A stretch of DNA of 64,000 nucleotides from VXNE01 sp965205735 (GTDB taxonomy: Bacteria > Pseudomonadota > Gammaproteobacteria > Pseudomonadales > Azotimanducaceae): the NCBI GenBank assembly GCA_965205735.1, contig OZ242179.1, positions 930,001 through 994,000 on the forward strand, written 5' to 3'. The translations under genes and the position numbers were made by a program. Positions 1-9,167 of this stretch are shown here, one piece after another. The notes beneath the pieces were generated by a model. That model was given only the letters and a program-made list of their open reading frames with translations. It was not told the DNA's origin and did no database searches. The stretch's first letter is position 1, and each line of letters begins with the position of its first letter.

Positions 1-149
1 TCGATGAAGTTGACGCCGCGTTCAATGGCCCGATCCACCATCGCGTACGCGTCGTTCGGTTCAGTCCGGCGTCCGAAGGTCATCGCACCCAGACACAAGT
101 TGCTCACCCTGACGCCCGTACGTCCCAGCAGTCGAATTTCTACAGGCAC
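1..149 (-). CDS. Aldo/keto reductase, N-terminal part (cut by window edge)
   Basis: The minus strand from a GTG at 149 reads a typical aldo/keto reductase N-terminus: an LGRTGVRVSNLCLGAMTFG stretch, then a segment ending IERGVNFID where the window stops. A GGAGGG ribosome-binding site lies 5 bases upstream of the GTG. In the family, the GxxxMTFG strand and the following FID segment (whose Asp belongs to the catalytic tetrad) open the TIM barrel and precede the catalytic Tyr and Lys, which are outside the window. The enzyme would be a cytoplasmic NADPH-dependent carbonyl reductase; its substrate cannot be told. It is divergent from the SDR at 304, so the two share a roughly 150 bp intergenic region. 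Confidence 0.8.
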   Translation of the reverse strand, partial: MPVEIRLLGRTGVRVSNLCLGAMTFGRRTEPNDAYAMVDRAIERGVNFI

Positions 150-303
150 TGATGTCCCTCCTCCGTTTTTGTCGACCCGTCATTCTCTCCTTATGGGCTC
201 GGGCCGTCCATCAGGAGTCCGCTACGTACGACGGCACGAAACCCGCGGCCGCACGACCCTATACTTCAGGCGCGACCCGGCAACACAACGGCAAGGAGCC
301 GAG

Positions 304-1260
304 ATGAAGGAATTCACAGGCAAGCTCGCGGTCATCACCGGCGGCGGGACGGGCATGGGGAGAGCACTCGCCCGGCAACTGGTCGCCGAGGGTTGCAGCA
401 TCGCCACCTGTGACATCCTCGAGGACAATCTCGCGGAAACCAGGCGGCTGTGCGAACGCGAAGCCGCCCAGGGCTGCGAGGTCAGCGCCCACCGGTGCGA
501 CGTGGCCGTCGAGGACGAGGTCCATGCCTTTCGCGATGCCGTCAAGTCGGCGCACGACACCGACCACATCGACCTGCTGTTCAACAACGCCGGTGTCGCC
601 GGCGGCGGAAGCTTCGTCAACGGCGACCGAAACGAGTGGGAGCGCACCTTCAGTATCTGCTGGTTCGGCGTCTACCACTGCGCCCGAGCCTTCATGCCCA
701 TGCTGGTCGCAAGCCCCGAGGCGCACATGGTCAACACGAGCAGCGTCAACGGCTTCTGGGCGACACTGGGGCCCCATAGCAACCACTCCGCCTACAGCGC
801 CGCCAAGTTCGCGATCAAGGGCTTCACCGAAGCGTTGATCACCGACTTCGCCAACAACGCGCCCCACGTCAAGGTATCGGTGGTGATGCCCGGCCACATC
901 GGCACATCCATCGCCATCAACACCGGGCGGATCATGCGTAGCGGCGACTACACCAGCGAAGACTTCGCCCGCATGCGCAAACAGTTCGCGGCACTCGGCT
1001 GGATCGACGCCACGGCCAGCGACGACCAACTGCGCGAGATCATGGCCGGGATCGGCCGCGGTTTTCGCGATGGCGCGCCGACTACGGCAGAGCAGGCGGC
1101 GTCGATCATCCTGGACGGCGTCCGTGAGGATCGCTGGCGCATTCTCGTCGGCGACGATGCCCACCTTCTGGACAAGATGGTGCGGGAAGCACCGGAAGAA
1201 GCCTACACCGAGGGGTTCCTGGCTAAATTGCGCGAGCGCACGGCCTGGCATCTCGGGTGA
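304..1260 (+). CDS. Short-chain dehydrogenase/reductase (SDR)
   Basis: A 318-residue SDR, slightly longer than the usual 250-280. The start at 304 follows an AAGGAGC ribosome-binding site, and the Rossmann signature begins within 12 residues of it (VITGGGTGMGRALA, the TGxxxGxG cofactor loop). The longer upstream frame has no family similarity and runs over the divergent gene. The protein then shows the NNAG motif, the NTSS catalytic-serine strand and the YSAAK active-site motif. It should be a cytoplasmic NAD(P)-dependent alcohol/ketone oxidoreductase; the substrate is unknown. The extra C-terminal 40-60 residues are typical of SDRs annotated only as family members. It is followed by a repeat with an inserted mini-element. 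Confidence 0.9.
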   Translation: MKEFTGKLAVITGGGTGMGRALARQLVAEGCSIATCDILEDNLAETRRLCEREAAQGCEVSAHRCDVAVEDEVHAFRDAVKSAHDTDHIDLLFNNAGVAGGGSFVNGDRNEWERTFSICWFGVYHCARAFMPMLVASPEAHMVNTSSVNGFWATLGPHSNHSAYSAAKFAIKGFTEALITDFANNAPHVKVSVVMPGHIGTSIAINTGRIMRSGDYTSEDFARMRKQFAALGWIDATASDDQLREIMAGIGRGFRDGAPTTAEQAASIILDGVREDRWRILVGDDAHLLDKMVREAPEEAYTEGFLAKLRERTAWHLG

Positions 1261-1304
1261 TCGAACGCGCCAGGCGCAGGAACTCCCGGAGCGTATCGCC
1301 CTTG

Positions 1305-1663
1305 CATGGAACAACACTGCCACCACTGCTGGAGGACTTGCAACGTCGGAGTTCCCTAGTGCTCCGTCAAACCTAAATCTACGGGTATCTGCGGGTCTTT
1401 TTGGCCCCTGGTGGTTTTCATGCGAGGGGTGCCCCCTCGCGCTCCCCGGCTGAAGTTTGTTTTCATGCGAGGGGTGCCCCCTCGCGCTCCCCGGCTGAAG
1501 GCTCCGTTGCTCCTCCTTGTGTGGCCCCCTCGCGCCTGCCACACCGCGTCGTCGCGCCTCGCCAGGAACCAAAAATCCCTCGCAGCTACACTCGCATTTT
1601 TAGGCTTGACGGAACACTAGGCGTCACGGGCGCACTGTAATCCAGTGGGCTGAAGGCTCCCTG
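1305..1663. repeat. Short dispersed repeat, first copy, interrupted by mini-element A
   Basis: About 95 bases here (1305-1356 plus 1620-1663) match 31444-31538 almost base for base. The blocks include CATGGAACAACACTGCCACC on one side and GGCGTCACGGGCGCACTGTA on the other. In this copy the sequence is split at CTAG by mini-element A; at 31444-31538 it is continuous. The repeat sits at the 3' side of genes in both places (next to the oxidoreductase here, the EthD gene there). It contains a small CACTG/CAGTG hairpin. Its function is unknown. Confidence 0.8.
1359..1617. mobile_element. CTAG-targeting palindromic mini-element, family 1, copy A (259 bp)
   Basis: The ends are GTGCTCCGTCAA and, on the other strand, GTGTTCCGTCAA, so they form terminal inverted repeats, with imperfect complementarity reaching about 50 bp inward. 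CTAG abuts both ends, consistent with a TA (or CTAG) target duplication. No transposase is encoded. Internally it carries two tandem copies of a roughly 40 bp unit containing GCGAGGGGTGCCCCCTCGCG; this explains its length compared with the 161 bp copy B. It is in the same orientation as copy B. Short frames inside it are not taken to be genes. Confidence 0.85.
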
Positions 1664-1682
1664 GGTGGTCAATCCGCGGTAA

Positions 1683-3920
1683 TCAGTCCTCCGATATCGC
1701 AGCCAACAAGCGCGGGGGCGAAATCGGGAGATCCCCTACGCGCACGCCCGTTGCGCCTCGAATCGCATTCGCGGTAGCGGCTAACGGCGCAACGATGGGC
1801 GTCTCGCCGCATCCCCGAACACCGAACGGATGCGAGGGATTTGCGACCTCCACAATATGCGTATCGATCATCGGCAGGTCGGACGCGACCGGCACGCGAT
1901 AGTCGAGGAACCCTGCGTTTTCCAACCTGCCTTCGGAATCCCAGATGTACTCCTCGTTCAACGCCCAGCCGATGCCCTGGACCGCCCCGCCCTGCATCTG
2001 CCCTTCGACATAGCTTGGATGCACGGCCTTGCCCGCATCCTGGATGGCCGTGAACCGCAGCACCTCCGTCTTGCCGGTATCGGGATCGACCCTGACGTCG
2101 GCGACGTTCACCGCGAACGCGGGTCCCGGCCCCTGCGCATTGAGGGATGCCGTCGCGTTGATCGGCCCCCCCGTTCGCGCCGCAGAACCCGCAATCTCGC
2201 GAAGCGAGAGCGGCTCGACATCCACATTGGCGCCCGGTTTCGGCACCGCGCGGCCGTCGATCCAGTCGACCTGATCGACGTCCACGTCCCACATGGATGC
2301 GGCGCGCCCCCGCAGATCCGCGATGATCTTGCGCGACGCCTCGATCACGGCCATGCCGGTAGCGAACGTCGTGCGGCTACCGCCGGTGGCATTGTTGAAG
2401 CCGACGCTTTCCGTATCGGCCACCACCACCTGGATATCCTCATAGGGAATGCTCAGAGTCTCGGCGCACTGCAGCGCCATCGAGGCACGCGAGCCACCGA
2501 TGTCGGGATTGCCCTCCACCACCGTCACCGTGCCGTTCTCGTTGACCATCACCTGGGCCGACGATTGGTTGCCACCGTTGAACCAGAACCCCGCGGCAAC
2601 GCCGCGACCCTCGTTCTCGCCCAGCTTTGCCGAGTAGTTCGGGTGCTGCCTGGCCGCCTCGAGACATTCCCGAAGGCCGACCTTGGAGAACTTGGGTCCG
2701 TAGGTGGACTGGCTGCCTTCGCCAACGGCGTTCTTCAGACGCAACTCGATGGGGTCCATGCCAAGCTTGCGAGCCAGTTCGTCCAACGTCGATTCGCCGG
2801 CGAAGTTCGACTGCGGCGAACCCGGCGCGCGGTAAGCGGCGACCTTGGGTTTGTTGACCACCACGGTGTAGCCCTCGATGAGGAAGTTCGGACAGGTATA
2901 TCCGGCGAAGATGCACATGCATCCAGGCCGCATCGGTCCGCCGCCGCGATAAGCGCCCGCCTCATACCACAGCTCCGCTTGCATCGCCGTCAACGTGCCG
3001 TCCCGCTTGGCACCGATCTTGACACGCGAGCGCGTGGCCGATACCGGACCCGAGGCGCGGAACACCTCCTCGCGGGTCATGACCATCTTCACGGGGCGCG
3101 CGGATCGTTGCGACATCAGCACGGCCAGCGGCTCCAGGTACAGCGTGAGCTTGCCGCCGAATCCCCCGCCGATCTCGCTCGGTATGACCTTGATCCTGGA
3201 CACATCCATTCCCAGCACCCCGGCCACGGAGCTGCGTACGCCGAAATGGCCCTGGGTGGAGCACCATACCGTCGCTCGCCCCTCTTCGTTGATGTTGGCA
3301 ACGCAGGCGTGCGGCTCTATATAGCCCTGATGCACCGTGGGCGTCGAATACTCGCCCTCGACGACGACATCGGCCGCGTCAAATCCAGTCTCGAGGTCAC
3401 CGCCCGTGAGCATGTATTTCTGCGGTATATTCGACGGCTCGGTCGGCGTCTCAGGCAACCCCTGGGTAAAGATGTCGTCGTATAACAGCGGTGCATCCGG
3501 CGCGATCGCTTCTTCCATCGACATCAACGCCGGCAGCGGCTCATATTCCACCTCGATGGCTTCCAGCGCGAGATCGGCGATGGTCGTTGATGTCGCGGCC
3601 ACCGCGGCCACGGCATGGCCGTGATAGAGCACGCGATCGCGCGCGATGACGTTGACGGCCAGATCCGCATCCCTAACCTCGCCGAGCGCCGGGAAGTCAT
3701 CACCGGTGACAACTGCCAGCACACCGCCCATCGCGAGTGCCTTGCTCGTATCGATACCCAAGATGCGCGCGTGGGCGTGGGGGCTCCTGAGGACGCGGCC
3801 CTGGATCATCCCCGGGAGACTGAAGTCCGCGCCATAGTTCGCACGTCCGGTGACCTTGTCGACGCCGTCGGGTCTGACCGGCCGCGTGCCCACATATCGA
3901 AAATCGATCGCTTCGCTCAT
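1683..3920 (-). CDS. Xanthine dehydrogenase-family molybdopterin-binding subunit
   Basis: A 745-residue protein of the aldehyde oxidase/xanthine dehydrogenase large-subunit family, which binds the molybdenum-pterin cofactor and carries out hydroxylations. The N-terminal a/b hammerhead domain begins near residue 10 (RPDGVDKVTGRANYGADFSL). The GGGFGGK motif (about residue 255) and the AYRAPGSPQ motif (about residue 365) are cofactor-binding landmarks. The C-terminus has the VRGCGETP motif with the candidate catalytic Glu of the family's GxGE signature. The family normally works with a 2Fe-2S subunit and a FAD subunit; neither is adjacent here, so partners must be elsewhere or the enzyme uses another electron carrier. 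ATG at 3920 directly starts the family homology. Confidence 0.9.
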   Translation of the reverse strand: MSEAIDFRYVGTRPVRPDGVDKVTGRANYGADFSLPGMIQGRVLRSPHAHARILGIDTSKALAMGGVLAVVTGDDFPALGEVRDADLAVNVIARDRVLYHGHAVAAVAATSTTIADLALEAIEVEYEPLPALMSMEEAIAPDAPLLYDDIFTQGLPETPTEPSNIPQKYMLTGGDLETGFDAADVVVEGEYSTPTVHQGYIEPHACVANINEEGRATVWCSTQGHFGVRSSVAGVLGMDVSRIKVIPSEIGGGFGGKLTLYLEPLAVLMSQRSARPVKMVMTREEVFRASGPVSATRSRVKIGAKRDGTLTAMQAELWYEAGAYRGGGPMRPGCMCIFAGYTCPNFLIEGYTVVVNKPKVAAYRAPGSPQSNFAGESTLDELARKLGMDPIELRLKNAVGEGSQSTYGPKFSKVGLRECLEAARQHPNYSAKLGENEGRGVAAGFWFNGGNQSSAQVMVNENGTVTVVEGNPDIGGSRASMALQCAETLSIPYEDIQVVVADTESVGFNNATGGSRTTFATGMAVIEASRKIIADLRGRAASMWDVDVDQVDWIDGRAVPKPGANVDVEPLSLREIAGSAARTGGPINATASLNAQGPGPAFAVNVADVRVDPDTGKTEVLRFTAIQDAGKAVHPSYVEGQMQGGAVQGIGWALNEEYIWDSEGRLENAGFLDYRVPVASDLPMIDTHIVEVANPSHPFGVRGCGETPIVAPLAATANAIRGATGVRVGDLPISPPRLLAAISED

Positions 3921-4107
3921 AACTGCTCATTTTCCAGTTGCGCAATCACACAATGATGCCACAGTGCGCTAGGGAACTGACGCGCTCGATTCTGTTCTGT
4001 CGGCATCACTGCGGCATCGGATAAGCTACCCCGCGCACTTCACCAAGCCGCTTGAACGTCGGCGCCAACAGCCCGGCCAATGAGGGTTCGGGGCACACGT
4101 CGACCAC

Positions 4108-5313
4108 ATGAACGCGCAAACAAAGCAGTCCGAACGCAGCGTCCTCGCATGGATGTGCGGTCTGATCGCTGTCAATCAACTGGGCTTCGGCGCTGTGATT
4201 CCGGTGCTTCCCCTGTACGCGCAGTCATTCGGCGTGCCTCAGGTCGCCATCGGCGCGACGGTTGCCGTTTATGGGTTGGCCCGGGTCCTGCTCGCCGTGC
4301 CCACCGGCCAGGTTGCCGATCGGCTCGGCAGGCGCAATGCCCTGGCCATCGGCGGCGCGTTGTCCGCGCTGGGCAACTTGTGGTGCGCCGCGGCCGGAGG
4401 CTACGTGGAACTGGTGTTGGCTCGATTCGTCGCTGGCGCTGGAGCCGGTGTCGTGGTAACCGCCGGCCTGATCGTGCTCGCGGACATCACCCGCGCCTCG
4501 ACGCGAGGCCGCACCTTGTCGATCTACCAGGGCGTGTTCCTGTTCGCTGTCGGCATCGGCCCCCTGCCCGGCGGCTACCTGGCCGAGCGGTTCGGGCTGG
4601 AGGCGCCGTTCCTGGTCTACGGTGTGGCCAGTGCCATCGTCGCGGCCATCGCCTGGTTCGGCGTGGCCGAGACACGCGCCATGGGCGCAGCCGAACGGGA
4701 GTCAAGCGTTTCGGTTTTGACGTTTCGTCGCCAGATTCGGGCACTCGTCGGCAACGTCGGCTTTCTGCTCGTATGTCTGATCAGCCTGACCGGCGCCGCG
4801 GCGCGAACCGGTGCCCTTTTCAGCATCGTTCCCGTGCTCGCGCGGGACCGCCTGGGACTGGATCCCAGCGACATCGGCTTCGGCCTCGCGCTCGGCAGCA
4901 TCATCGGCCTTGCCGTCACCTATCCGGCGGGCGCACTCGCGGATCGCTACGGGCGCAAGTCTGTCATCGTACCCACCACCCTGCTCACCAGCCTGTCCAT
5001 GCTCTGCTTCAGCCTGGCGCCCGCCTACGCCTGGTTTCTCCTCGCCTGCGTCGTCTGGGGTGGCGCGAGCGCAGCCAGCGCCGCCGCGCCCGCCGCCTAC
5101 GCGGCCGACTCCGCGCCGCCCGGGTTGAACGCGTCGGCGATAAGCTCCTACCGGACACTGAGCGATATCGGCTACGTCGTGGGACCGATCCTGCTCGGCT
5201 GGCTAGGGGATGCACAGGGCCTCGACGCGCCCCTTTGGACCGCGGCGGCCGCGCTCCTGCTCACCACCGTCCTATTCGCTGTCATCGCCCCGGAAACGCA
5301 CAGGAATCGATAG
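4108..5313 (+). CDS. MFS transporter (drug/metabolite efflux type)
   Basis: A 401-residue integral membrane protein with about 12 hydrophobic segments, the usual size for the major facilitator superfamily. The loop between helices 2 and 3 holds the family signature ADRLGRRNALA, and its pseudo-repeat in the second half reads ADRYGRKSVIV. The first half has the motif-C-like helix rich in Gly and Pro (FAVGIGPLPGGYLAERFG), typical of proton-coupled antiporters. The protein should act in the inner membrane, exporting a small molecule; the substrate cannot be deduced. Start at 4108 gives a short cytoplasmic tail before helix 1. Divergent from the upstream oxidoreductase with about 187 bp between. 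Confidence 0.9.
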   Translation: MNAQTKQSERSVLAWMCGLIAVNQLGFGAVIPVLPLYAQSFGVPQVAIGATVAVYGLARVLLAVPTGQVADRLGRRNALAIGGALSALGNLWCAAAGGYVELVLARFVAGAGAGVVVTAGLIVLADITRASTRGRTLSIYQGVFLFAVGIGPLPGGYLAERFGLEAPFLVYGVASAIVAAIAWFGVAETRAMGAAERESSVSVLTFRRQIRALVGNVGFLLVCLISLTGAAARTGALFSIVPVLARDRLGLDPSDIGFGLALGSIIGLAVTYPAGALADRYGRKSVIVPTTLLTSLSMLCFSLAPAYAWFLLACVVWGGASAASAAAPAAYAADSAPPGLNASAISSYRTLSDIGYVVGPILLGWLGDAQGLDAPLWTAAAALLLTTVLFAVIAPETHRNR

Positions 5314-5402
5314 CCCCGGGGCTACGATAAACTTGGCTCAGCACGGGCTGTTCGAAGCAACGAGGCATGCGCCAAGACGTTGCGGCGATTCTGGTTCTGC
5401 TG

Positions 5403-7070
5403 TTATTTCACCGGGCTGCCAAGACCGTAAGCAAGGCGATAGGTGGCTCCCGCTTCGAAACCCCCGAAGGCTTCCGTCTCGCCGCCCGGCCAGGTAACGA
5501 TGACGTTGCTGACCCGAGTCTCCCGGCCGAGACCGAAGTGCACACGCGGGTCGCTCGACGCCAGGTAGCTGGCGCCCGGCTGTACATCGCGGCGCTGTCG
5601 AGTGGCGCCGACGGTTGCCGAGACGCTCGCCGCGTGGGCGTCGCGTCCAGTGGCTGTGCGCACCTCGAATCGCACCCAATTGCCTCGGGCGATGCGGTTC
5701 ATTAGCAGATAGGGCGCGGCGTCGCGATTCATGACCAACAGGTCGACGCCGCCGTCGTCATCCACGTCTCCGACGGCGAGGCCCCGGCTGGTGTGCAGGA
5801 GCGGCGGGGTGACGCCACCCTCGGGCGTGACTTGCTCAAATCGGAACGAGCTGGTCCCCACGGTGCCGCGATACAGCGTGTTGGGCTCCGCGAAGTCTTG
5901 CTTGACCGAGGGGTCCGACGACTCGATTCGACCGTTCGCCTCGTAGAGATCCAGGCGGCCGTCGTTGTCGAAATCGGCCAGGACCACGCCGAAGCGCGTA
6001 TGGCGCAGGCTCGAAGCGGCAAGCCCCACCACGCGGGTGGCGTCGACGAAGTAGCTGCCCTCATTGCGGAAGAAAGAATCGGTCTGCTGCTCCATGTTCA
6101 CTACCAACAGATCGGTATCGTCATCGTTGTCGAAGTCCGCCGCCGCGACTCCCATCCCGGCTTTTTCAATGCCGTGCTCGTCCACGGCGCAACCCCACAG
6201 CAGCGATTCGTTCTCGAAGCGCAGATCCCCGCGGTTCAACCACAACTGATTGACCAACATATCGTTGGCGACGAACACGTCCGTGAGTCCGTCGCGATTG
6301 AAGTCCGCGCCCACGACGCCCAGACCGTTGCCGAAGGAGACGTTGACGCCGGCATCGAAGGTGATATCCGCGAAGGTCCCGTCGCCGTTGTTCCGGTACA
6401 GCCGATCCATGGCCGGGAGGGTGTATTGTCCGGGTCCGCAATAGGTGATCGCGCCGCGCACATAGCAGTCCCGTTCGATTTCGGGCGTCCAGTTCATGTA
6501 GTTGACGACGAACAGATCCAGATCACCGTCCGCATCCAGATCCAGGAACGCGGCCGCGGTGCCCCAGCCCGGATCGTCGACCCCGGCTGCAACCGACACG
6601 TCCTCGAATCGTCCGGTGCCGTCGTTCCGAAACAGCACGTTTGGCCCGTAGTTGGTGACGTACAGGTCCACATCGCCGTCGTTGTCGTAGTCGCCCGCGG
6701 TGGCACCCATGCCATAACCCCGATCGTCAGCGCCGGCTGCCCCCGGAGCTTCGTCGAAGCGCCCGTCGCCGCGGTTCAGATAGAGCCGGTTGGCCGCAGT
6801 AGCGTTTTCCGACCCGATTCGACCGCTCTGGACCAGGTATGCGTCCAGGTCACCATCACCATCCAGGTCGGCCAGCGCCGCACCACCAACGAGGATCTCC
6901 GGCAGCAGCGGTCGGCCCGCGTAGCCCGATTGGTGCTGGAAGTCGAGACCGCGCTGCCGGGCCTCCTCGCTAAACCATGGGCCGTCCTGCCCCCCGGACT
7001 GCGAGCACGCCGACATCAGTAGGGCGGCCCCGGTGGCGGCCGCAAACTGGACTCGGGAGTTCGCCAACAT
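5403..7070 (-). CDS. FG-GAP/VCBS repeat lipoprotein with C-terminal ASPIC/UnbV domain
   Basis: A 555-residue exported protein. The N-terminus has a lipoprotein signal with lipobox LMSAC (Cys about residue 22). At least seven Ca-binding FG-GAP type repeats follow, seen as DLDGDGDLDAYLV, DYDNDGDVDLYV, DLDADGDLDLFVV, DFNRDGLTDVFV, DFDNDDDTDLLVV, DFDNDGRLDLYE and DVDDDGGVDLLVM. The last about 90 residues form an ASPIC/UnbV module (HFGLGRETRVSNVIVTWPGG). Such beta-propellers are known in surface adhesion and glycan or mineral binding roles; a specific ligand is not evident. The ATG overlaps the stop of the upstream TPR lipoprotein gene by one base (TAATG), implying translational coupling. Confidence 0.88.
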   Translation of the reverse strand: MLANSRVQFAAATGAALLMSACSQSGGQDGPWFSEEARQRGLDFQHQSGYAGRPLLPEILVGGAALADLDGDGDLDAYLVQSGRIGSENATAANRLYLNRGDGRFDEAPGAAGADDRGYGMGATAGDYDNDGDVDLYVTNYGPNVLFRNDGTGRFEDVSVAAGVDDPGWGTAAAFLDLDADGDLDLFVVNYMNWTPEIERDCYVRGAITYCGPGQYTLPAMDRLYRNNGDGTFADITFDAGVNVSFGNGLGVVGADFNRDGLTDVFVANDMLVNQLWLNRGDLRFENESLLWGCAVDEHGIEKAGMGVAAADFDNDDDTDLLVVNMEQQTDSFFRNEGSYFVDATRVVGLAASSLRHTRFGVVLADFDNDGRLDLYEANGRIESSDPSVKQDFAEPNTLYRGTVGTSSFRFEQVTPEGGVTPPLLHTSRGLAVGDVDDDGGVDLLVMNRDAAPYLLMNRIARGNWVRFEVRTATGRDAHAASVSATVGATRQRRDVQPGASYLASSDPRVHFGLGRETRVSNVIVTWPGGETEAFGGFEAGATYRLAYGLGSPVK

Positions 7071-8527
7071 TAGAGCGCGGACTCCAGTTCCTTCAGTCGC
7101 CGCTCGGTTGCCTCAAGTTCATAGGCTGGAGCGCGGCCCTCTTCCGCCATCCGGAACGCTTGCCAGGCCTCGTCGATTCGGCCCGTTTCACCGAGGCTAC
7201 GGGCCAGGTATGCGTGTCCCACCGCGAATCCCGGGTCCAGTCGAATTGCGCGCCTCAAGTGCTCGATCGCTTGCGGCCAGCGCTCGAGTTCCCCTTCGAC
7301 CATGCCCAGGTACAACAGCGTCGCCGGGCGTTCCGGCGCGAGTCGTACCGCCGTCTCGAGGGCAGTCATTGCCTCGTCGTATCGACCCAGGCCGATCAAC
7401 AATCGCCCGCGCTGCTCGTAGCCGTAACCGAGCGAGGGATTCAAGGCGATGACGCGTTCGATGTGGCGGAGCGCGCTATCCAGTTCGCGACGATGACGGT
7501 AGCGGTCCGCGATATTGAGGTGAAACGGAAAGAAATCGGGATTGATCGACAGACCTCGTTGCACGAGGGCGAATGCCTCATCTTCGCGGCCCGCCCGCAC
7601 GTACGCAAGGGTCAGGGTATTCAGGATTTCGCAGGTACGCGTCGCATGGTGGTCCGCTGCCCCGCACGTCTCGTCGGGCTGCTCGCCGCGCAACGTTTCC
7701 AGTATCGCCAGCGCGTCATCGACCTTGCCCGCGCCAAGCAGGTTCTGGGCAAACGAGAAACGGCCAATTCCCCGAACGAAAGCCGCCTTTTCGGCGGCGC
7801 GCGGATCTCTCCAGGAAAGCGGGTCCGCGGCTCGACCCAGTGCCACGGCCGTGCGTGCCTCTTCCATCCGGCCGAGGGCCCTCAATGCGAATCCCAGCGT
7901 GCGATAGATATACGGATGGCGGTAGTCCCGCGCCAAGGGTTCGAGCAGGGTCACGGCATCGGCGTGTTTCTCTTGCGCGATCAGTACGCGGGCCCGTCCA
8001 AAGCTCGCCTCCGTGTCCGCCCCCAGGGCGTGAGCGCGCTCAAAAGCCGTCATGGCTTCGCCGGGGCGATCCAGATCCAGCAGCCAGGTACCGCGCCACA
8101 GCCAGGCCGGCGCGTAGTCGGCATCGATCTCCATCGCGCGCTCGAGGTCATCGAGGGCTGCCTGATACAACCCATGTCTCCCCTTGAGTTGCGCGCTGAA
8201 GTACGGCCAGCGGAAGTCTTCCGGGTCCAGGGCCGCAGCCTGCGCGTAGCTGATCAACGCTTCGTCCTTGAATAGATTGTTCTCGTAGGCCATGGCCAGA
8301 CGACCCCGCATCAGGCCCGAGGTCGGCAACGAGCGGGCGTCCTGGATCATCCCGTTGAGGAACTGCGCAAGCTCCTTGTCCGGCGAGTCGACGCCAGCGA
8401 CCACGGGCGCGTCGACTACATCGCTCCTGCCATTACAGGCGGTCAGAGCAACTCCTGACGTCACCCACACGACGAGACTTGCCAGGAACACCGAGGACCA
8501 TGTCAACCCGCGTCCATCGTGGTTCAT
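7070..8527 (-). CDS. Tetratricopeptide-repeat lipoprotein
   Basis: A 485-residue protein starting at the ATG at 8527. It has a hydrophobic N-terminal segment ending in lipobox LTAC (Cys about residue 30), so it should be a lipoprotein. The rest is a solenoid of TPR helices in two arrays with repeated W-LG-Y-A-F-type spacing (for example HLRRAIRLDPGFAVGHAYLA near the C-terminus). TPR arrays mediate protein contacts. It overlaps the FG-GAP lipoprotein gene downstream, so the two are probably co-translated partners; the fused TPR-FG-GAP protein at 18624 supports this. The open frame continues upstream of the ATG but into an unrelated beta-helix-like remnant, so the longer start is rejected. Confidence 0.87.
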   Translation of the reverse strand: MNHDGRGLTWSSVFLASLVVWVTSGVALTACNGRSDVVDAPVVAGVDSPDKELAQFLNGMIQDARSLPTSGLMRGRLAMAYENNLFKDEALISYAQAAALDPEDFRWPYFSAQLKGRHGLYQAALDDLERAMEIDADYAPAWLWRGTWLLDLDRPGEAMTAFERAHALGADTEASFGRARVLIAQEKHADAVTLLEPLARDYRHPYIYRTLGFALRALGRMEEARTAVALGRAADPLSWRDPRAAEKAAFVRGIGRFSFAQNLLGAGKVDDALAILETLRGEQPDETCGAADHHATRTCEILNTLTLAYVRAGREDEAFALVQRGLSINPDFFPFHLNIADRYRHRRELDSALRHIERVIALNPSLGYGYEQRGRLLIGLGRYDEAMTALETAVRLAPERPATLLYLGMVEGELERWPQAIEHLRRAIRLDPGFAVGHAYLARSLGETGRIDEAWQAFRMAEEGRAPAYELEATERRLKELESAL

Positions 8528-8589
8528 GAAGAAAGCGCTCAATTGCAGTGGAGGTATCTTGCCCCGATCAGACGGTGGGCCGCCAGCGT

Positions 8590-8914
8590 GTCTGTAGTCC
8601 GGACCCTGGCCGGGCACCAATACTTGCACAACCACGCCAAGTCCCATCACGTCCTCGACGACCGAGTTGTTGAAGACAAGGCGTCCGCCAGATTTCGAAG
8701 ACCCATGGATCTGTAGTCCGGGCTGCCGATGCTCGATGACCCGGGCATTGTTGACGATGTGGCCATCGCATTGGATCGTCTCATTCAGGATCTCGGCGTG
8801 GAATCCATCGAACTTGCCGATGCCATCCTGGAGGAGGAAGTTGGAACTGCAAGCGTCCACCCGGATATCCCCGCCCGTTCTCTGCAGCCCAACACGGGTG
8901 CAGTGATCTCGCAC
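8590..8914 (-). pseudogene. Remnant of a beta-helix-like protein gene
   Basis: The minus-strand frame reads a stretch rich in short beta-strand and Asn-ladder patterns (IQCDGHIVNNARVIEHRQPG, then LVFNNSVVEDVMGLGVV). This resembles right-handed parallel beta-helix proteins such as the intact one at 22140. It has no convincing start or complete domain. The piece around 8708-8760 is similar to 9771-9825 and 13250-13300, which read VTEHRQFGL in the equivalent frame. The family call is weak; it could be any decayed repeat protein. The remaining sequence of 8528-9167 has no gene I can support, only a tandem CGGACCATGAGAC pair near 9027-9052. Confidence 0.35.
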
Positions 8915-9167
8915 AGCATGGATGGCAGCCTTCCACTACCAACGCCCCGTACCAACGCGGATACTTGACGGTCGCGACATGCTGATCGGCCGACAAACGG
9001 GCGTTCGACTTCGGTTGCCTGGCCCGGACCATGAGACTCCGGACCATGAGACAAGAGTGTATGCTACGGGCACTTCGAACCACCCTGTCGTGGGAGTTGG
9101 TTGTCGTAGCGGATCCCGGACGCTCTTAAGGGGATTCGCGCATGATCAACGTAGGGAGAAGCAATCC

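Noticed and set aside
259..1572. Long minus-strand open frame of about 437 codons
   Set aside because: Antisense to the SDR and then through mini-element A; no family similarity, high-GC shadow frame.
1830..3485. Plus-strand open frame of about 550 codons
   Set aside because: Antisense to the molybdenum-enzyme gene; no recognisable domain.
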